A stretch of DNA of 64,000 nt. It comes from Anaerolineales bacterium UBA2200. Its GTDB lineage: Bacteria; Chloroflexota; Anaerolineae; UBA2200. Where the stretch lies: positions 132,453-196,452 of the forward strand of contig DCVA01000024.1 in assembly GCA_002327925.1 (NCBI GenBank). Direction: 5' to 3'. Made by a program: the position numbers and the translations under genes. Positions 43,177 to 52,575 of this stretch are shown here, one piece after another; position 1 is the stretch's first letter; every line of letters begins with the position of its first letter. A model generated the notes under the pieces. That model saw only the letters and a program-made list of their open reading frames with translations. It was not told where the DNA came from and did no database searches.

Positions 43177-43560
43177 GTGAACGACCGCCAATGCGAGGTA
43201 GGTCAGTCCCTCGTCGAGTTCGCCGTATCCGTCGCGCTGCTGATACTTGTTTTTCTCGGGGCGTTCGACCTGGGCCGGGCCTTCAACACCTACATTATTG
43301 TCACCAATGCCGCTCGCGAAGGGGCATATTTCGGAGCCATGCACCCGGAGCAGGCGGCTGGCGTCTGCGCCCGCGCCGTCGCTGAGGCCGCCGGCTCGGG
43401 CATCTCTCTGACCTGCGCCGATGTCGCCATATCGACCTCAGGATTGAAGGGGGACCCGATCACAGTCAGCGTGATCCACGATTTTCGCTTGTTCAGCGGC
43501 GTGGTGCCCGGGGTCCAGACCATCCGTCTGCGGGGCACTGCCGAGATGGTGGTCTACTGA
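43177..43560 (+). CDS. TadE-like minor pseudopilin 1
   Basis: A 127-residue protein with a prepilin-like N-terminus: VGQSLVEFAVSVALLILVFLG is a Gly-cleavage site followed by the hydrophobic helix, then the TadE mark TNAAREGAYFGA. The outside part has two Cys (AAGVCARAV, SLTCADV) that might form a disulphide. GTG 43177. It is followed after one base by a second TadE-like gene. TadE proteins are minor subunits needed for pilus assembly. Confidence 0.88.
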   Translation: MNDRQCEVGQSLVEFAVSVALLILVFLGAFDLGRAFNTYIIVTNAAREGAYFGAMHPEQAAGVCARAVAEAAGSGISLTCADVAISTSGLKGDPITVSVIHDFRLFSGVVPGVQTIRLRGTAEMVVY

Positions 43561-43561
43561 G

Positions 43562-43960
43562 ATGAAGCCTCCCGTTCAGGCAACCAAGTGCCAGCAACGA
43601 GGCCAGGATCTGGTCGAGTTCGCACTGATCATCCCGCTCCTTCTCTTATTGCTCTTCGCCATTGTCGACGGAGGGCGCGCCGTCTACGTGTATCACGTGG
43701 TCGCCAATTCGGCTCGAGAGGGAGCCAGGTTTGCTGCCGTCGGCACCAGGACGGAAGCTGAGGTCGCCTCCAGAGTGCTCACGTATGCCGTCGCGCTGGA
43801 TCCGGCGCGCCTCTCTGTGACCCTTGGCCACCCAACCAATGACACGGTCCTGGTGGATGTGCGCTACGATTTCGACCTGATCACCCCGGTCGTTGCTCAG
43901 GCAATGGGGAGAGATACGCTGGCGTTACATAGCGCGGCGACGATGTACATCGGCTACTGA
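43562..43960 (+). CDS. TadE-like minor pseudopilin 2
   Basis: A 132-residue paralogue of the previous gene: RGQDLVEFALIIPLLLLLLFAIVDGG as processing site and helix, VVANSAREGARFAAVG as TadE mark. It lacks the two outside Cys. The ATG starts one base after the preceding stop. About 590 bases without a gene follow before rcpC. Confidence 0.88.
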   Translation: MKPPVQATKCQQRGQDLVEFALIIPLLLLLLFAIVDGGRAVYVYHVVANSAREGARFAAVGTRTEAEVASRVLTYAVALDPARLSVTLGHPTNDTVLVDVRYDFDLITPVVAQAMGRDTLALHSAATMYIGY

Positions 43961-44551
43961 CATGCGCCACCAGGCCGTGCGGTCCCGTTTGGCCGTGGAT
44001 CGCTGGCTCAACTCAGCCCCCTCTCTGCACCTCCGTGTGTTCGGCACCCGGCGCGCCAATCATGCGGCCCAGTGAGCTCCGACAACCATCTCAGCCATCT
44101 TGGCCCCCGGGCCAAACCGTGTGCGGAGGGCAGTCCCTCGAGCGACAGAACGCTGCGGTGCCCGATGCGATATGGTCCGGCACGGCCAGCGACGTCTGTC
44201 GGCACACGCCGTGGCGGCCCGGCGTTTCCTGCGCCGACGTGTTGTAGTCGTGAGCACGGATTTGCCGTATCTATTCAACACGTGCTACGTCATCTGGGAT
44301 GACAGCAGTGAGGCGAGCCAACTCGCAAGGCAGATCCCTGTTGCCTGACCTGGTTGGCCCAGTGTGGACCATGCCGACCCGTTTCATGGCCCTGTCCTGT
44401 AACGGCAGAAGGTCCGAGAGGTTCATCGCCACTTCTCTCCGGGACCAGGTGATGGAGGTGGGCCGGTCGTGGATTTAGCTCGGCATGGGCGTTGTGTTAT
44501 GGTTTGGGCATCAAGAGCCCCGGCACCTGGGGCCGGAGGGGACACGAACAG
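43961..44551. other. Gene-free stretch inside the Tad locus
   Basis: No credible gene is seen in 591 bases between the second TadE-like gene and rcpC; short frames have no ribosome binding site and no family likeness. Only a weak promoter-like pair, TTTAGC then TTATGG 17 bases later (from about 44474), lies before rcpC. It may mark a transcript boundary between pilin subunits and assembly machinery. Confidence 0.4.
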
Positions 44552-45331
44552 ATGAAAAGACGTTCTGGATGCATCTGGATTGCGGCGGGGATGCTGATAG
44601 CGCTCACGGCCGGGCTGCTCGCGTACGCGGCGATTCGACGAGCATCTTCCCTTGTGCCGCTTGCACCCGAGGTTCCTACAGTCGACGTCGTGGTCGCGGC
44701 GCGCGCCCTGGCGATCCGCGGGCAGATCCAACCGGACGACGTAGAACTGCGCCGGGCCCCAGCGGACATCGTCCCGGAAAGCGCGGCTCGGAGATTGGAC
44801 CAGGTCGTGGGATTATTGACGATGGTGCCCCTGGCGCCGGACGAGATGATCTTGACAACGAACGTTGTCTCCCCCACGATGAAGGGAGAGCACGTAGCGT
44901 TCCTTATGGACCAGACCAAGGTGGCTATGGCCTTTCCCGCCAATGATCTGCTCAGCCGAAACGACCTGCTGAAGGCCGGAGACAGGGTGGATCTGCTGTA
45001 CTCGCTGGACATCGAGGCAGGGGGCGAAGGCGAGGGCGGCGTGGTGACCTTTAATGCACTGCAGAACCTGGAAGTGGCGGCGGTTGTCCATACGTACGAC
45101 CTGGGGGTAGAGGTAAGCACCGAAGCGCGTGGCCGGGTTGTGGCCCCGCTGGCCATCATCTTTGCCCTGGATCCGCAGGATGCACTGGTGCTCAAACATC
45201 TGCAGGATACAGGCGCCACAGTGGACATCGTCTTGCGTGCGCCCGAAGCCACCCAGGTCATTGAGACTCAACCTGTGAACATCAACTATGTTATCGACCG
45301 CTACCGGATCCGTATCCCGGTGGAACCCTGA
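44552..45331 (+). CDS. rcpC: Flp pilus assembly protein RcpC/CpaB
   Basis: A 259-residue protein with an N-terminal membrane helix (IAAGMLIALTAGLLAYAAI) and a SAF domain (TVDVVVAARALAIRGQI, QPDDVELRRAP) followed by the RcpC/CpaB C-terminal domain (DRVDLLYSLD, ATVDIVLRAPE). In Gram-negatives CpaB helps the secretin; no secretin gene is present here, so in this organism it presumably supports the pilus across the wall. GGAGGGG lies upstream of ATG 44552. Confidence 0.87.
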   Translation: MKRRSGCIWIAAGMLIALTAGLLAYAAIRRASSLVPLAPEVPTVDVVVAARALAIRGQIQPDDVELRRAPADIVPESAARRLDQVVGLLTMVPLAPDEMILTTNVVSPTMKGEHVAFLMDQTKVAMAFPANDLLSRNDLLKAGDRVDLLYSLDIEAGGEGEGGVVTFNALQNLEVAAVVHTYDLGVEVSTEARGRVVAPLAIIFALDPQDALVLKHLQDTGATVDIVLRAPEATQVIETQPVNINYVIDRYRIRIPVEP

Positions 45332-45341
45332 GAGGGACCCC

Positions 45342-46496
45342 TTGTCACCGACGATCCTGGTCATCGATCATGATGTCGACGTTGCTGAGAATATCCAGCG
45401 CACCCTGAGCGCCGAAGGCTATGAAGTTCTCACCGCCATCACCGGCCAGGCGGGCGTCGTACTGGCAGAGCTGAACCGGCCCCGCCTGATCCTGCTCGAT
45501 ATCGACTTGCCGGACGTGGATGGCTACGAGGTTTGTCGAACCATCCGTGCTGTTCCCTCCACGGCCATGATCCCCATTCTGATTTGCTCTACCCGCACTG
45601 AGGTCGCCGACAAGGTTGCCGGATTTAAGGCGGGCGCCAACGACTTTATCGTCAAGCCGGTGGCTTCTGCGGAACTTGTGGCGCGAGTCAAGGCCGCCCT
45701 GCGTACGGAAGAGAAGAGCATTGGGCACATCGTCACCCTCTGGGGCGCCAAAGGCGGTGTCGGTACCTCTACCCTTGCGGCCAACCTCGCGATTGCCATG
45801 CGCACCAAGAGTGCCCGGCGCGTCACCCTGGTGGATGCCTCTACATGTGGCGGCACACTGGCCGTGATGCTCAACCTCGCTCCCCAGCACACAGTCGGCG
45901 ACCTGCTGCCGCGGCTCGATCAGCTCGACGCAGAACTGCTGGCTTCCGTACTGTCTTCGCACTCGTCCGACATCCGCGTACTCGCCTCGCAGCCCTGGGC
46001 TCAAGATTCTTCGAGCGTTCAGCCGGACCAATGGGAACGCATCATTGGCTGGTTGCAGGAGGCCTGCGAGTTCCTGGTCATCGACACGGCTCCTTCACTG
46101 GATGCGACCACTCTCGCGGTGCTGCAGCTCTCCGAACCGATTCTGGTGCTCACACCGGAGATGACCGCCCTGCGTAACGCCCATTTGTTCCTGCAGACGG
46201 TCTCGACCTGGAACCGGGACTTCAAACCCATCGTCGTTCTGAACCGCTATCCGTGCAAGGGCGGGCTCCAGCTTCGCGACATTGAAGCTGCACTGCAGAC
46301 CAACGTCAGCGCGCAGATCTGCAACGACGAACCCCTGGTCACCTACTCCATCAACCGCGGTATTCCATTGATCATGAGCCACCCCAAGAGTTCAGTGGCC
46401 CAGGGGATCATTCGTCTGTCCGACATCGTGATGAACCGGTTGGCCAAGAAGCGGCCGGCCCCTGCAATCGCCAGTGCCGTTCTCGGGCATGGATAG
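45342..46496 (+). CDS. tadZ: TadZ/CpaE-like ATPase with receiver domain
   Basis: A 384-residue protein: an N-terminal receiver domain (about 1-120) and a MinD/ParA-type ATPase with the deviant Walker A GAKGGVGTSTLAANLA. The receiver keeps the acidic pocket (VIDHD), an Asp in LLDIDLPDVDGYE, the Ser/Thr in LICST and Lys in FIVKPV; TadZ/CpaE receivers are usually degenerate, so this one might be phosphorylated. The family places the pilus at a cell pole. TTG 45342 follows GAGAGGGA. Confidence 0.9.
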   Translation: MSPTILVIDHDVDVAENIQRTLSAEGYEVLTAITGQAGVVLAELNRPRLILLDIDLPDVDGYEVCRTIRAVPSTAMIPILICSTRTEVADKVAGFKAGANDFIVKPVASAELVARVKAALRTEEKSIGHIVTLWGAKGGVGTSTLAANLAIAMRTKSARRVTLVDASTCGGTLAVMLNLAPQHTVGDLLPRLDQLDAELLASVLSSHSSDIRVLASQPWAQDSSSVQPDQWERIIGWLQEACEFLVIDTAPSLDATTLAVLQLSEPILVLTPEMTALRNAHLFLQTVSTWNRDFKPIVVLNRYPCKGGLQLRDIEAALQTNVSAQICNDEPLVTYSINRGIPLIMSHPKSSVAQGIIRLSDIVMNRLAKKRPAPAIASAVLGHG

Positions 46497-46510
46497 GCGA
46501 GAGGGATGGC

Positions 46511-47212
46511 ATGATGTGGCTCGCTGCGCTGCTCGGGGCTCTCTGTGGATTGCTCCTCGACGCCCTGGCCGATTGGCTGCCTCCGCGCGTCGTGGACCAG
46601 GACGACCCGTCGACGGGCGATCCCTCGTCTCGCTTGCCCGGCGCCCAGATTCACCCACGTTGCGGTCTGCGTAGCGTGCTGCTCACGTTCGGGTCGACTG
46701 CCCTGACCGTCTACCTGCATGGCCGGTACGCCTGGAGCCTTGCCTTCCTGGCGCAGTCGATCTCCTGCTGGCTTCTGCTGCTGATCGCCGTCATAGACCT
46801 GGAGCACAGCCTGGTGCCAAATGTGCTGGTTCTGGCCGGCCTGGCTCAGGCACTGGCGTTCGACCTCATCCTGCCGCGGTCCAATCTCAAGGGAGCGCTG
46901 CTGGGCGCATCCTTCGGGGGAGGGGTGTTCTTGATCCTCGCCATCGTCGGTCGTGGTGCTCTCGGCCCAGGGGATGTGAAACTCGCCGTCCTGATCGGCA
47001 TGCTGACCGGGTTTCCCTGGGTAGTCCAGGCGCTAACGCTCGGAATCCTGATCGGAGGGCTCGCTGCCGCGATCTTGCTGGTCACCCGTGTCCGTGGACC
47101 CAAACAGTACATCCCCTATGCGCCATATTTGGTCGCCGGTTGCCTGAGCACACTCCTGTTCGGCCAACGAATCGCCGAATGGTTTGGCCGCTTCTCGGGG
47201 GTGGGAGGTTGA
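46511..47212 (+). CDS. tadV: Type IV prepilin peptidase (A24, TadV/CpaA type)
   Basis: A 233-residue polytopic aspartic peptidase. The two catalytic Asp are in VIDLEHSLVPNVL and GPGDVKLAVLIG. It lacks the N-terminal CxxC zinc loop and methylase domain of PilD; a single Cys remains near the front. It should trim the Flp and TadE-like leaders. The stop is two bases before tadB. Confidence 0.92.
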   Translation: MMWLAALLGALCGLLLDALADWLPPRVVDQDDPSTGDPSSRLPGAQIHPRCGLRSVLLTFGSTALTVYLHGRYAWSLAFLAQSISCWLLLLIAVIDLEHSLVPNVLVLAGLAQALAFDLILPRSNLKGALLGASFGGGVFLILAIVGRGALGPGDVKLAVLIGMLTGFPWVVQALTLGILIGGLAAAILLVTRVRGPKQYIPYAPYLVAGCLSTLLFGQRIAEWFGRFSGVGG

Positions 47213-47214
47213 GC

Positions 47215-48180
47215 ATGACACCCTTGATCGGGTTGGCCGCTCTAGGCATCGCAGTGGGGGTCCTGCTGGTGTTCGTCGGGTTGGGTCGTGCCATCGAGCC
47301 GCAGGAGTCGGTGGCATCACGGCTCGACATCCTGACACCGCAACCTCTGCCCACCTACGATGCCGACCACACCGAAAGGACTCGCTGGCTCCACCCCATT
47401 GTTGAAACCCTGGGCCGGCTCATCTCGGGACGCCGCTTCGCAGCATCAATGGCCACCGACCTTGCCCGCGCCAACCTGCCGCTGACCGTTCCGGAATATG
47501 CCTTGCTTCACCTGGCTGTGGCGGCCCTGTTGTTCCTCGTCGTCCTTGTTTTGACCAGGCAGTTGCTGCTGGGCATGCTGGCTGCCGTTATCGGGCTGTT
47601 CCTGCCGCGTGTCTACGTCAGGCGCCGGGAGGCAAAGCGCCTGGTCGCCTTTCAAGACCAGCTTCCGGACGTGTTGACACTTCTGGTTGGCTCGTTGCGC
47701 AGCGGTTACGGCATCACCATAGCAATGGACACGGTGGCCAAGCAGATGCCTCCGCCCTCAGGCGAGGAGTTCGGGCGCGTGGTGAGAGAGGTTGGCCTCG
47801 GAGTGTCGGCCACCCAGGCCATGCAGAACCTCGTGCGCCGCGTGAGAAGCGACGACCTGGATTTGGTGGTCACGGCCATTTCCATCCAGTACGAGGTCGG
47901 CGGAAATCTGGCGACGATTCTGGAGACCATCAGCGGAACGATTCGCGACCGCATCCGCCTGAAGGGCCAGTTACGCGTTCTGACCGCCCAGCAGAGCATG
48001 CAGAGGACTATTCTGACTTTGCTGCCGGTTGCGATCGGCTTGATCGTCTACGTCCTGAACCCTGAGTACATCCTTGCCCTCTTTACGCCCGGGTGGACTC
48101 TGTTGATCCCCATTACGGCGGTGGTCCTGGTTATTCTCGGCAGCCTGGTGATGGGCAAGCTCAGCAAAGTGGAGTTCTAG
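47215..48180 (+). CDS. tadB: Tad pilus assembly platform protein TadB
   Basis: A 321-residue inner-membrane GspF-type protein with hydrophobic helices at the start (LIGLAALGIAVGVLLVFVGL), middle and C-terminus. The T2SSF core is visible in FQDQLPDVLTLLVGSLRSGY and YEVGGNLATILETISGTIR. With TadC it forms the platform on which TadA pushes pilin into the fibre. GGGAGG precedes ATG 47215. Confidence 0.92.
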   Translation: MTPLIGLAALGIAVGVLLVFVGLGRAIEPQESVASRLDILTPQPLPTYDADHTERTRWLHPIVETLGRLISGRRFAASMATDLARANLPLTVPEYALLHLAVAALLFLVVLVLTRQLLLGMLAAVIGLFLPRVYVRRREAKRLVAFQDQLPDVLTLLVGSLRSGYGITIAMDTVAKQMPPPSGEEFGRVVREVGLGVSATQAMQNLVRRVRSDDLDLVVTAISIQYEVGGNLATILETISGTIRDRIRLKGQLRVLTAQQSMQRTILTLLPVAIGLIVYVLNPEYILALFTPGWTLLIPITAVVLVILGSLVMGKLSKVEF

Positions 48181-48193
48181 GAATGGAGCGCGA

Positions 48194-49129
48194 ATGAGTT
48201 CGACGGCGATCAGTCTATTTGTCGGCTCACTGGCGATGGTCAGTGCCATTCTTGTGCTTTTCGGTTTGCGCAGGTTGGCCCACGGCGAGACGCCCAAGCA
48301 GCAACTGGAACGTCTGATGGCCAGCCCCCATCCTGCCGAACAGGCGGAGCTGGAACAGAGCTTTGCTGATCGGGTGCTCAGACCCTGGCTGCGGCGTCAG
48401 ATGCGAGCAGCGGGCAGCCTTGCCCCGTCGCACAACATCGAACGCATGCGGACCGACCTGGTTCGCGCCGGTCACCCCTACAATCTCGGCGTGCTGGATT
48501 TCCTGGGAGCCAAGCTTCTGCTGGCCCTGGTTGTGGGGGTGGCAGTGTTCTACGCCCTGAGTCGCAGCCGAGGGCCGGCATTTCAGACAATCGTGCTTGC
48601 GGTCCTGGCAACAGCTATAGGCTTCTTGGCGCCCGATTTCTGGCTGGGCTCGCGGGTACGCAAGCGCAAGGGCGAGATACGCCGCAGCCTGCCTGATGCC
48701 CTGGACATGTTGACCATCTGCGTGGATGCCGGTTCCGGACTCGACTCGGGGATGCTCAAGATCAGCGAAAAGTGGCAGAATGCCATCGCCACCGAATTCG
48801 GCAAGGTGGTGGCCGAGGTGCGCATCGGGCTTAGCAGGCGCGAGGCACTGCAGAACCTGGCCTGGCGCACCAATGTAGAGGAGGTCGGAAGCTTTACCGC
48901 CGTCCTGACCCAGGCCGAGCAGTACGGGCTCAGTATTGCCACCGTGTTGCATACCCAGTCAGAGCAAATGCGCATCCGGCGCTGGCAGCGTGCCGAGGAA
49001 GAGGCACGCAGGGTTCCGATCAAGCTGCTGTTCCCGTTGATCTTTATGATCTTCCCTGCCCTGTTGGCTGTGTCAATAGGACCTGCGATTCCGATTGTAG
49101 TGCGCACATTCAGCAACCTCGCGCGTTAG
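48194..49129 (+). CDS. tadC: Tad pilus assembly platform protein TadC
   Basis: A 311-residue GspF-type protein related to TadB: RRSLPDALDMLTICVDAGSG and TAVLTQAEQYGLSIATVL mark the T2SSF core, and helices flank it. The family shape, following TadB by 13 bases, gives the TadC assignment. Confidence 0.92.
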   Translation: MSSTAISLFVGSLAMVSAILVLFGLRRLAHGETPKQQLERLMASPHPAEQAELEQSFADRVLRPWLRRQMRAAGSLAPSHNIERMRTDLVRAGHPYNLGVLDFLGAKLLLALVVGVAVFYALSRSRGPAFQTIVLAVLATAIGFLAPDFWLGSRVRKRKGEIRRSLPDALDMLTICVDAGSGLDSGMLKISEKWQNAIATEFGKVVAEVRIGLSRREALQNLAWRTNVEEVGSFTAVLTQAEQYGLSIATVLHTQSEQMRIRRWQRAEEEARRVPIKLLFPLIFMIFPALLAVSIGPAIPIVVRTFSNLAR

Positions 49130-49147
49130 CGACTTGAATGCCATAGA

Positions 49148-50776
49148 ATGGGGTCAGCCATGGAAGAACAACCGATGATGCAAATCGATCCGCAACCAGA
49201 GAGACAGGAGCAAGAGGTCGAGGCTCTCTACCAGGAGAGTCTGATGGATTTCCAGAACGGCCGCTGGGACAAGGCCGCGGTGGGCTTTGAGGGGGTGCTG
49301 CGCCTGCAGCCCGAGCACGCGGCCGCGCGAGCTTTTCTCGACGAGACCCGACTGAAGGCCTCGTTGGAGCAGTCACAGCCGAAGCCGAAACGTGCCCTGC
49401 TCTCCGGCCGTCTGCGCTGGGTGCTGCTGTTGCTCAGCCTGGCCGTGCTCGCAGCGGTCGCCGTGCCTGCTGCTCGCTATCTCTACAACAGATGGGTCAC
49501 CCCGCAGCAAGCCACGCAACAGGCTCTGCAGGAACGCGCCGCCCGCGAAACGCGTGCCTATCAACTCCTGGCCAATCGTGATTACACCGGTGCTGAGAAA
49601 GAGTTCAACGATCTTCTTGCTACCGAGCCGGACAACTCAGCCTGGTCTGTAGCCTTGCAGCAGGTACAACAGAGACGTTCCCTGGACGAAAACTACGCCC
49701 AGGCTGAGGCGGCCATAGCTGCCAAGGATTGGCCGACCGCCGAGTCCGTCCTGCAGGGCGTGATCGCCGTGGACCCCAAGTACGGCGACGCGCAGTTCAA
49801 GCTGATGCACGTTCAGCAGCAGGCCGCACTGAGCTCCGCGTTTGCGAAGGCCGAACTCGCTTTTGCAGCAGGCGAGTGGGCCCAGGCCGCCATGGCCTAC
49901 GAGGATCTGGTCGACATGAATGCCGACTACGAAAAGGCGACTGTCGCCACACGTCTTTTCGACTGCTACTTCCAGCAAGCCACAGAGTTGGTCGAGACAA
50001 GCAAAGGTAGTCTGGAGGCACTCGTTGAAGCCAAAGGGCTCCTGCAAAAAGCTCTCTCTCTGCGGCCGCAGCATGAACTGGCGTCGTTGCAGGTATCCCT
50101 GGCCGACAAGTACCTGGAGGCTCAGAAACTGATCATCGTTGGTGATCGGCCCGCCGCTGAAACCATCCTGAGATGGGTAGTTGAGCAGCAGCCGACCTAT
50201 GCGGGTGGCAATGCGGCGCTTCTGCTCAGGGGAAGCGCGCCCACACCGGTGCCCAGCCCCACACCCATCCCAGCTGCTGCCACTCCGGAACTGCCCGCGC
50301 CAACTCCATCCGAACCGGCACCTGGCCCAACGAAACCCGCACCCGTCGTGGTCGTCGAGCCAGAGAGCGAGTTCCTGCGCCAGTTCGCGCTGTCCATGCG
50401 CGAGGGCGACCAGGCTATGGCACAGGGGGACTCTGCTGCGGCCGAAAAGAGCTACCGTGCCGCTGCCGCAGCTGCCCTGCACGGCGGATCCGATTCCGCG
50501 CGCTTCCTGTTCGTGTCCTATGTCAAACTGGGAACCGCTGTGGGAAAGAAGGGGGACCTCGCCGGAGCGGCGGATCTCGTCAAGACCGCCCTGAGCATCA
50601 TCACCAGAAGCGCTACCGCCATCCCGGCAGAGCTGTACGAAAGCGCCATCCAGCAGGGCGACGCAAAGGCGGCGAATGGTGATTTCCTCGCCGCGCTCAG
50701 GGCCTACGATCCGGCCGTTCAGGTGATCGCGGGCAAATGCAACTGCGGGCTGGAGAAGTGGAGCATCGTGCCATGA
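49148..50776 (+). CDS. Membrane-anchored TPR protein of the Tad locus
   Basis: About 542 residues. A first TPR-like unit (MDFQNGRWDKAAVGFEGVLR) lies before the membrane helix at about 89-112; several more TPR-like units follow outside (DYTGAEKEFNDLLATEP, KDWPTAESVLQGVIAVDP, GEWAQAAMAYEDLVDMN), then a Pro/Thr-rich linker near 365-400 and a last helical part. Its stop overlaps the TadA start by four bases, so it is coupled to pilus assembly. It is not a standard Tad subunit; it could take the TadD-like pilotin/assembly role in a single-membrane cell. ATG 49160 is an alternative start. Confidence 0.75.
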   Translation: MGSAMEEQPMMQIDPQPERQEQEVEALYQESLMDFQNGRWDKAAVGFEGVLRLQPEHAAARAFLDETRLKASLEQSQPKPKRALLSGRLRWVLLLLSLAVLAAVAVPAARYLYNRWVTPQQATQQALQERAARETRAYQLLANRDYTGAEKEFNDLLATEPDNSAWSVALQQVQQRRSLDENYAQAEAAIAAKDWPTAESVLQGVIAVDPKYGDAQFKLMHVQQQAALSSAFAKAELAFAAGEWAQAAMAYEDLVDMNADYEKATVATRLFDCYFQQATELVETSKGSLEALVEAKGLLQKALSLRPQHELASLQVSLADKYLEAQKLIIVGDRPAAETILRWVVEQQPTYAGGNAALLLRGSAPTPVPSPTPIPAAATPELPAPTPSEPAPGPTKPAPVVVVEPESEFLRQFALSMREGDQAMAQGDSAAAEKSYRAAAAAALHGGSDSARFLFVSYVKLGTAVGKKGDLAGAADLVKTALSIITRSATAIPAELYESAIQQGDAKAANGDFLAALRAYDPAVQVIAGKCNCGLEKWSIVP

Positions 50777-52113
50777 CCCTGCTGAACCGGCCGGCCGGCG
50801 TCGCCTTGGGCAACCCACGACCAAACGGTTCGACCGCCAGAGTGGAGCCCAAACTGGCGACGCGGATCAGAGACAAGGTGCTAGCTCGTCTTGATCCACA
50901 GTTGGACATCTCGAACATCACCGTAGTTCGCCGCACGATAGAGGCCCTATTCCCCAAGGTCGTGGAGGAGGAAAACGCCGCCATCAGCAGGACCGAGCGC
51001 GTACTCCTGCTGGAGCAGGTGCTTGCCGACATCCTTGGTCTTGGTCCGATCGAACCTCTGCTTCGGGACGACTCCGTTACCGAGATCATGGTCAACGGAC
51101 CTCGCAAGATCTATGTCGAACGTTCTGGCAGGATCGAAAGGACAGACTACGTCTTTGAGAACGAGGAGCACCTGCTGCGCATCATCGACCGGATCGTCGC
51201 GCCGCTGGGTCGCCGTGTGGACGAATCGTCGCCTATGGTCGACGCCCGTCTGCCCGACGGCTCGCGCGTCAACGTCACGATCCCGCCCATCTCGCTGGTT
51301 GGCCCTGTGCTCACGATCCGCAAGTTCTCGCACATTCCGTTCACCGACGCAGACCTGCAGTCCTTTGGCACCATCACTCCCGAGTTCATCCAGCTCTCCA
51401 GGGCTGCCGTGGAAGCTCGCCTCAACACCATCATCTCCGGAGGCACCGGCTCCGGCAAGACCACGCTGCTGAACGTACTGTCCGGCTACATTCCCTCCCG
51501 CGAGCGCATCGTGACCATTGAAGACGCGGCGGAACTACAGCTCAAGCAGGAGCATGTAGTTACCCTGGAGGCCCGCCCCCCGAACATCGAGGGCAAGGGG
51601 CAGGTTACCATCCGCGACCTGGTGATCAATGCCCTGCGTATGAGACCAGACCGCATCGTCGTCGGAGAGGCCCGCGGCGGCGAGGCGCTCGACATGCTTC
51701 AGGCCATGAACACCGGCCACGACGGAAGCCTGAGCACGCTGCACGCCAACACAGCCCGTGACGCCCTTCGTAGACTGGAGACCATGGTGCTTATGTCGGG
51801 CATGGACCTTCCGTTGCGAGCCGTACGCGAGCAGATCTCTTCGGCCATTGACTGCATCATCCACCTTGAGCGCATGAGCGACGGCGCTCGTCGTGTGGTC
51901 CAGGTAGCCGAGGTCCAGGGTATGGAGGGCGATGTCGTCGTCATGCAGGACATCATGCGCTTTGAGTACACGGGCCACAAGGATGGCCGGATCATGGGCC
52001 ATCTCAACCCGACGGGAATCCGGCCCAAATTCGCCGACAAGATCGATAAGGCTGGCATCCGGCTTCCGGGCAATATCTTTGGCGCCGGCGTGGACGCACT
52101 GATTCGCAGATGA
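50773..52113 (+). CDS. tadA: Tad secretion ATPase TadA/CpaF
   Basis: A 446-residue GspE-superfamily hexameric ATPase. LGLGPIEPLLRDDSVTEIMVNG is the CpaF N-domain mark; Walker A SGGTGSGKTTLLNVL is near residue 222; the Asp box RIVTIEDAAELQL, His box DGSLSTLHANTARD and Walker B PDRIVVGEARGGEA are intact. It powers both pilin polymerisation and, in some systems, retraction. It overlaps the TPR gene by 4 bases and the DUF192 gene by 4 bases. Confidence 0.95.
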   Translation: MTLLNRPAGVALGNPRPNGSTARVEPKLATRIRDKVLARLDPQLDISNITVVRRTIEALFPKVVEEENAAISRTERVLLLEQVLADILGLGPIEPLLRDDSVTEIMVNGPRKIYVERSGRIERTDYVFENEEHLLRIIDRIVAPLGRRVDESSPMVDARLPDGSRVNVTIPPISLVGPVLTIRKFSHIPFTDADLQSFGTITPEFIQLSRAAVEARLNTIISGGTGSGKTTLLNVLSGYIPSRERIVTIEDAAELQLKQEHVVTLEARPPNIEGKGQVTIRDLVINALRMRPDRIVVGEARGGEALDMLQAMNTGHDGSLSTLHANTARDALRRLETMVLMSGMDLPLRAVREQISSAIDCIIHLERMSDGARRVVQVAEVQGMEGDVVVMQDIMRFEYTGHKDGRIMGHLNPTGIRPKFADKIDKAGIRLPGNIFGAGVDALIRR

Positions 52114-52478
52114 AGCTGGTTGCGTATCGCACCACCGCCTTCGGACAGGCACTCGAGCCACAGTTCGTGGTCGAGGAGCTCGAAGTGTCGGAGGCCATGG
52201 GGAAGCGCACACGCGGGCTAATCGGCCACGCGCCGCTCAAGCCCGGACAGGGTATGGTGCTCCGCCCCTGCCGTTGGATTCACATGTTCGGCATGTCTTT
52301 CGCCATCGACGTGCTCTACGTCAACCGACGCGGCCGCATCGTCGCCGTCAGCGAGAATCTACGCCCCAATCGCATTGACCGCCCGGTTCTGCAGGCCGCG
52401 TATGTTGTTGAGCTTCCCAGCGGTGCCATTCGCAATGCTGGCCTCCACGTGGGAGACTCTGTACAGGTCGAGCCTTGA
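52110..52478 (+). CDS. DUF192-family protein
   Basis: A 122-residue small beta-barrel protein with the DUF192 marks TRGLIGHAPLKPGQGMVLRPC, HMFGMSFAIDVLYVN and VLELPSGAI-like ending (VVELPSGAIRNAGL). The function of the family is unknown. It starts in the last codon of tadA (ATGA overlap), so it is translated with the pilus genes, which hints at but does not prove a link. Confidence 0.87.
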   Translation: MKLVAYRTTAFGQALEPQFVVEELEVSEAMGKRTRGLIGHAPLKPGQGMVLRPCRWIHMFGMSFAIDVLYVNRRGRIVAVSENLRPNRIDRPVLQAAYVVELPSGAIRNAGLHVGDSVQVEP

Positions 52479-52575
52479 CCACCTGGCACTCAGCACCCTC
52501 CATGCTGCAGCGTCCGCGTCTGAGCGGTACCCTCAATCGCTGCGACCGGGCGACAGACCGTCCCGAAGCTCTGCA

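Noticed and set aside
44072..44348. Small overlapping frames in the gap before rcpC
   Set aside because: Several frames are open at once because of GC content; none has a ribosome binding site or resembles a pilus subunit.
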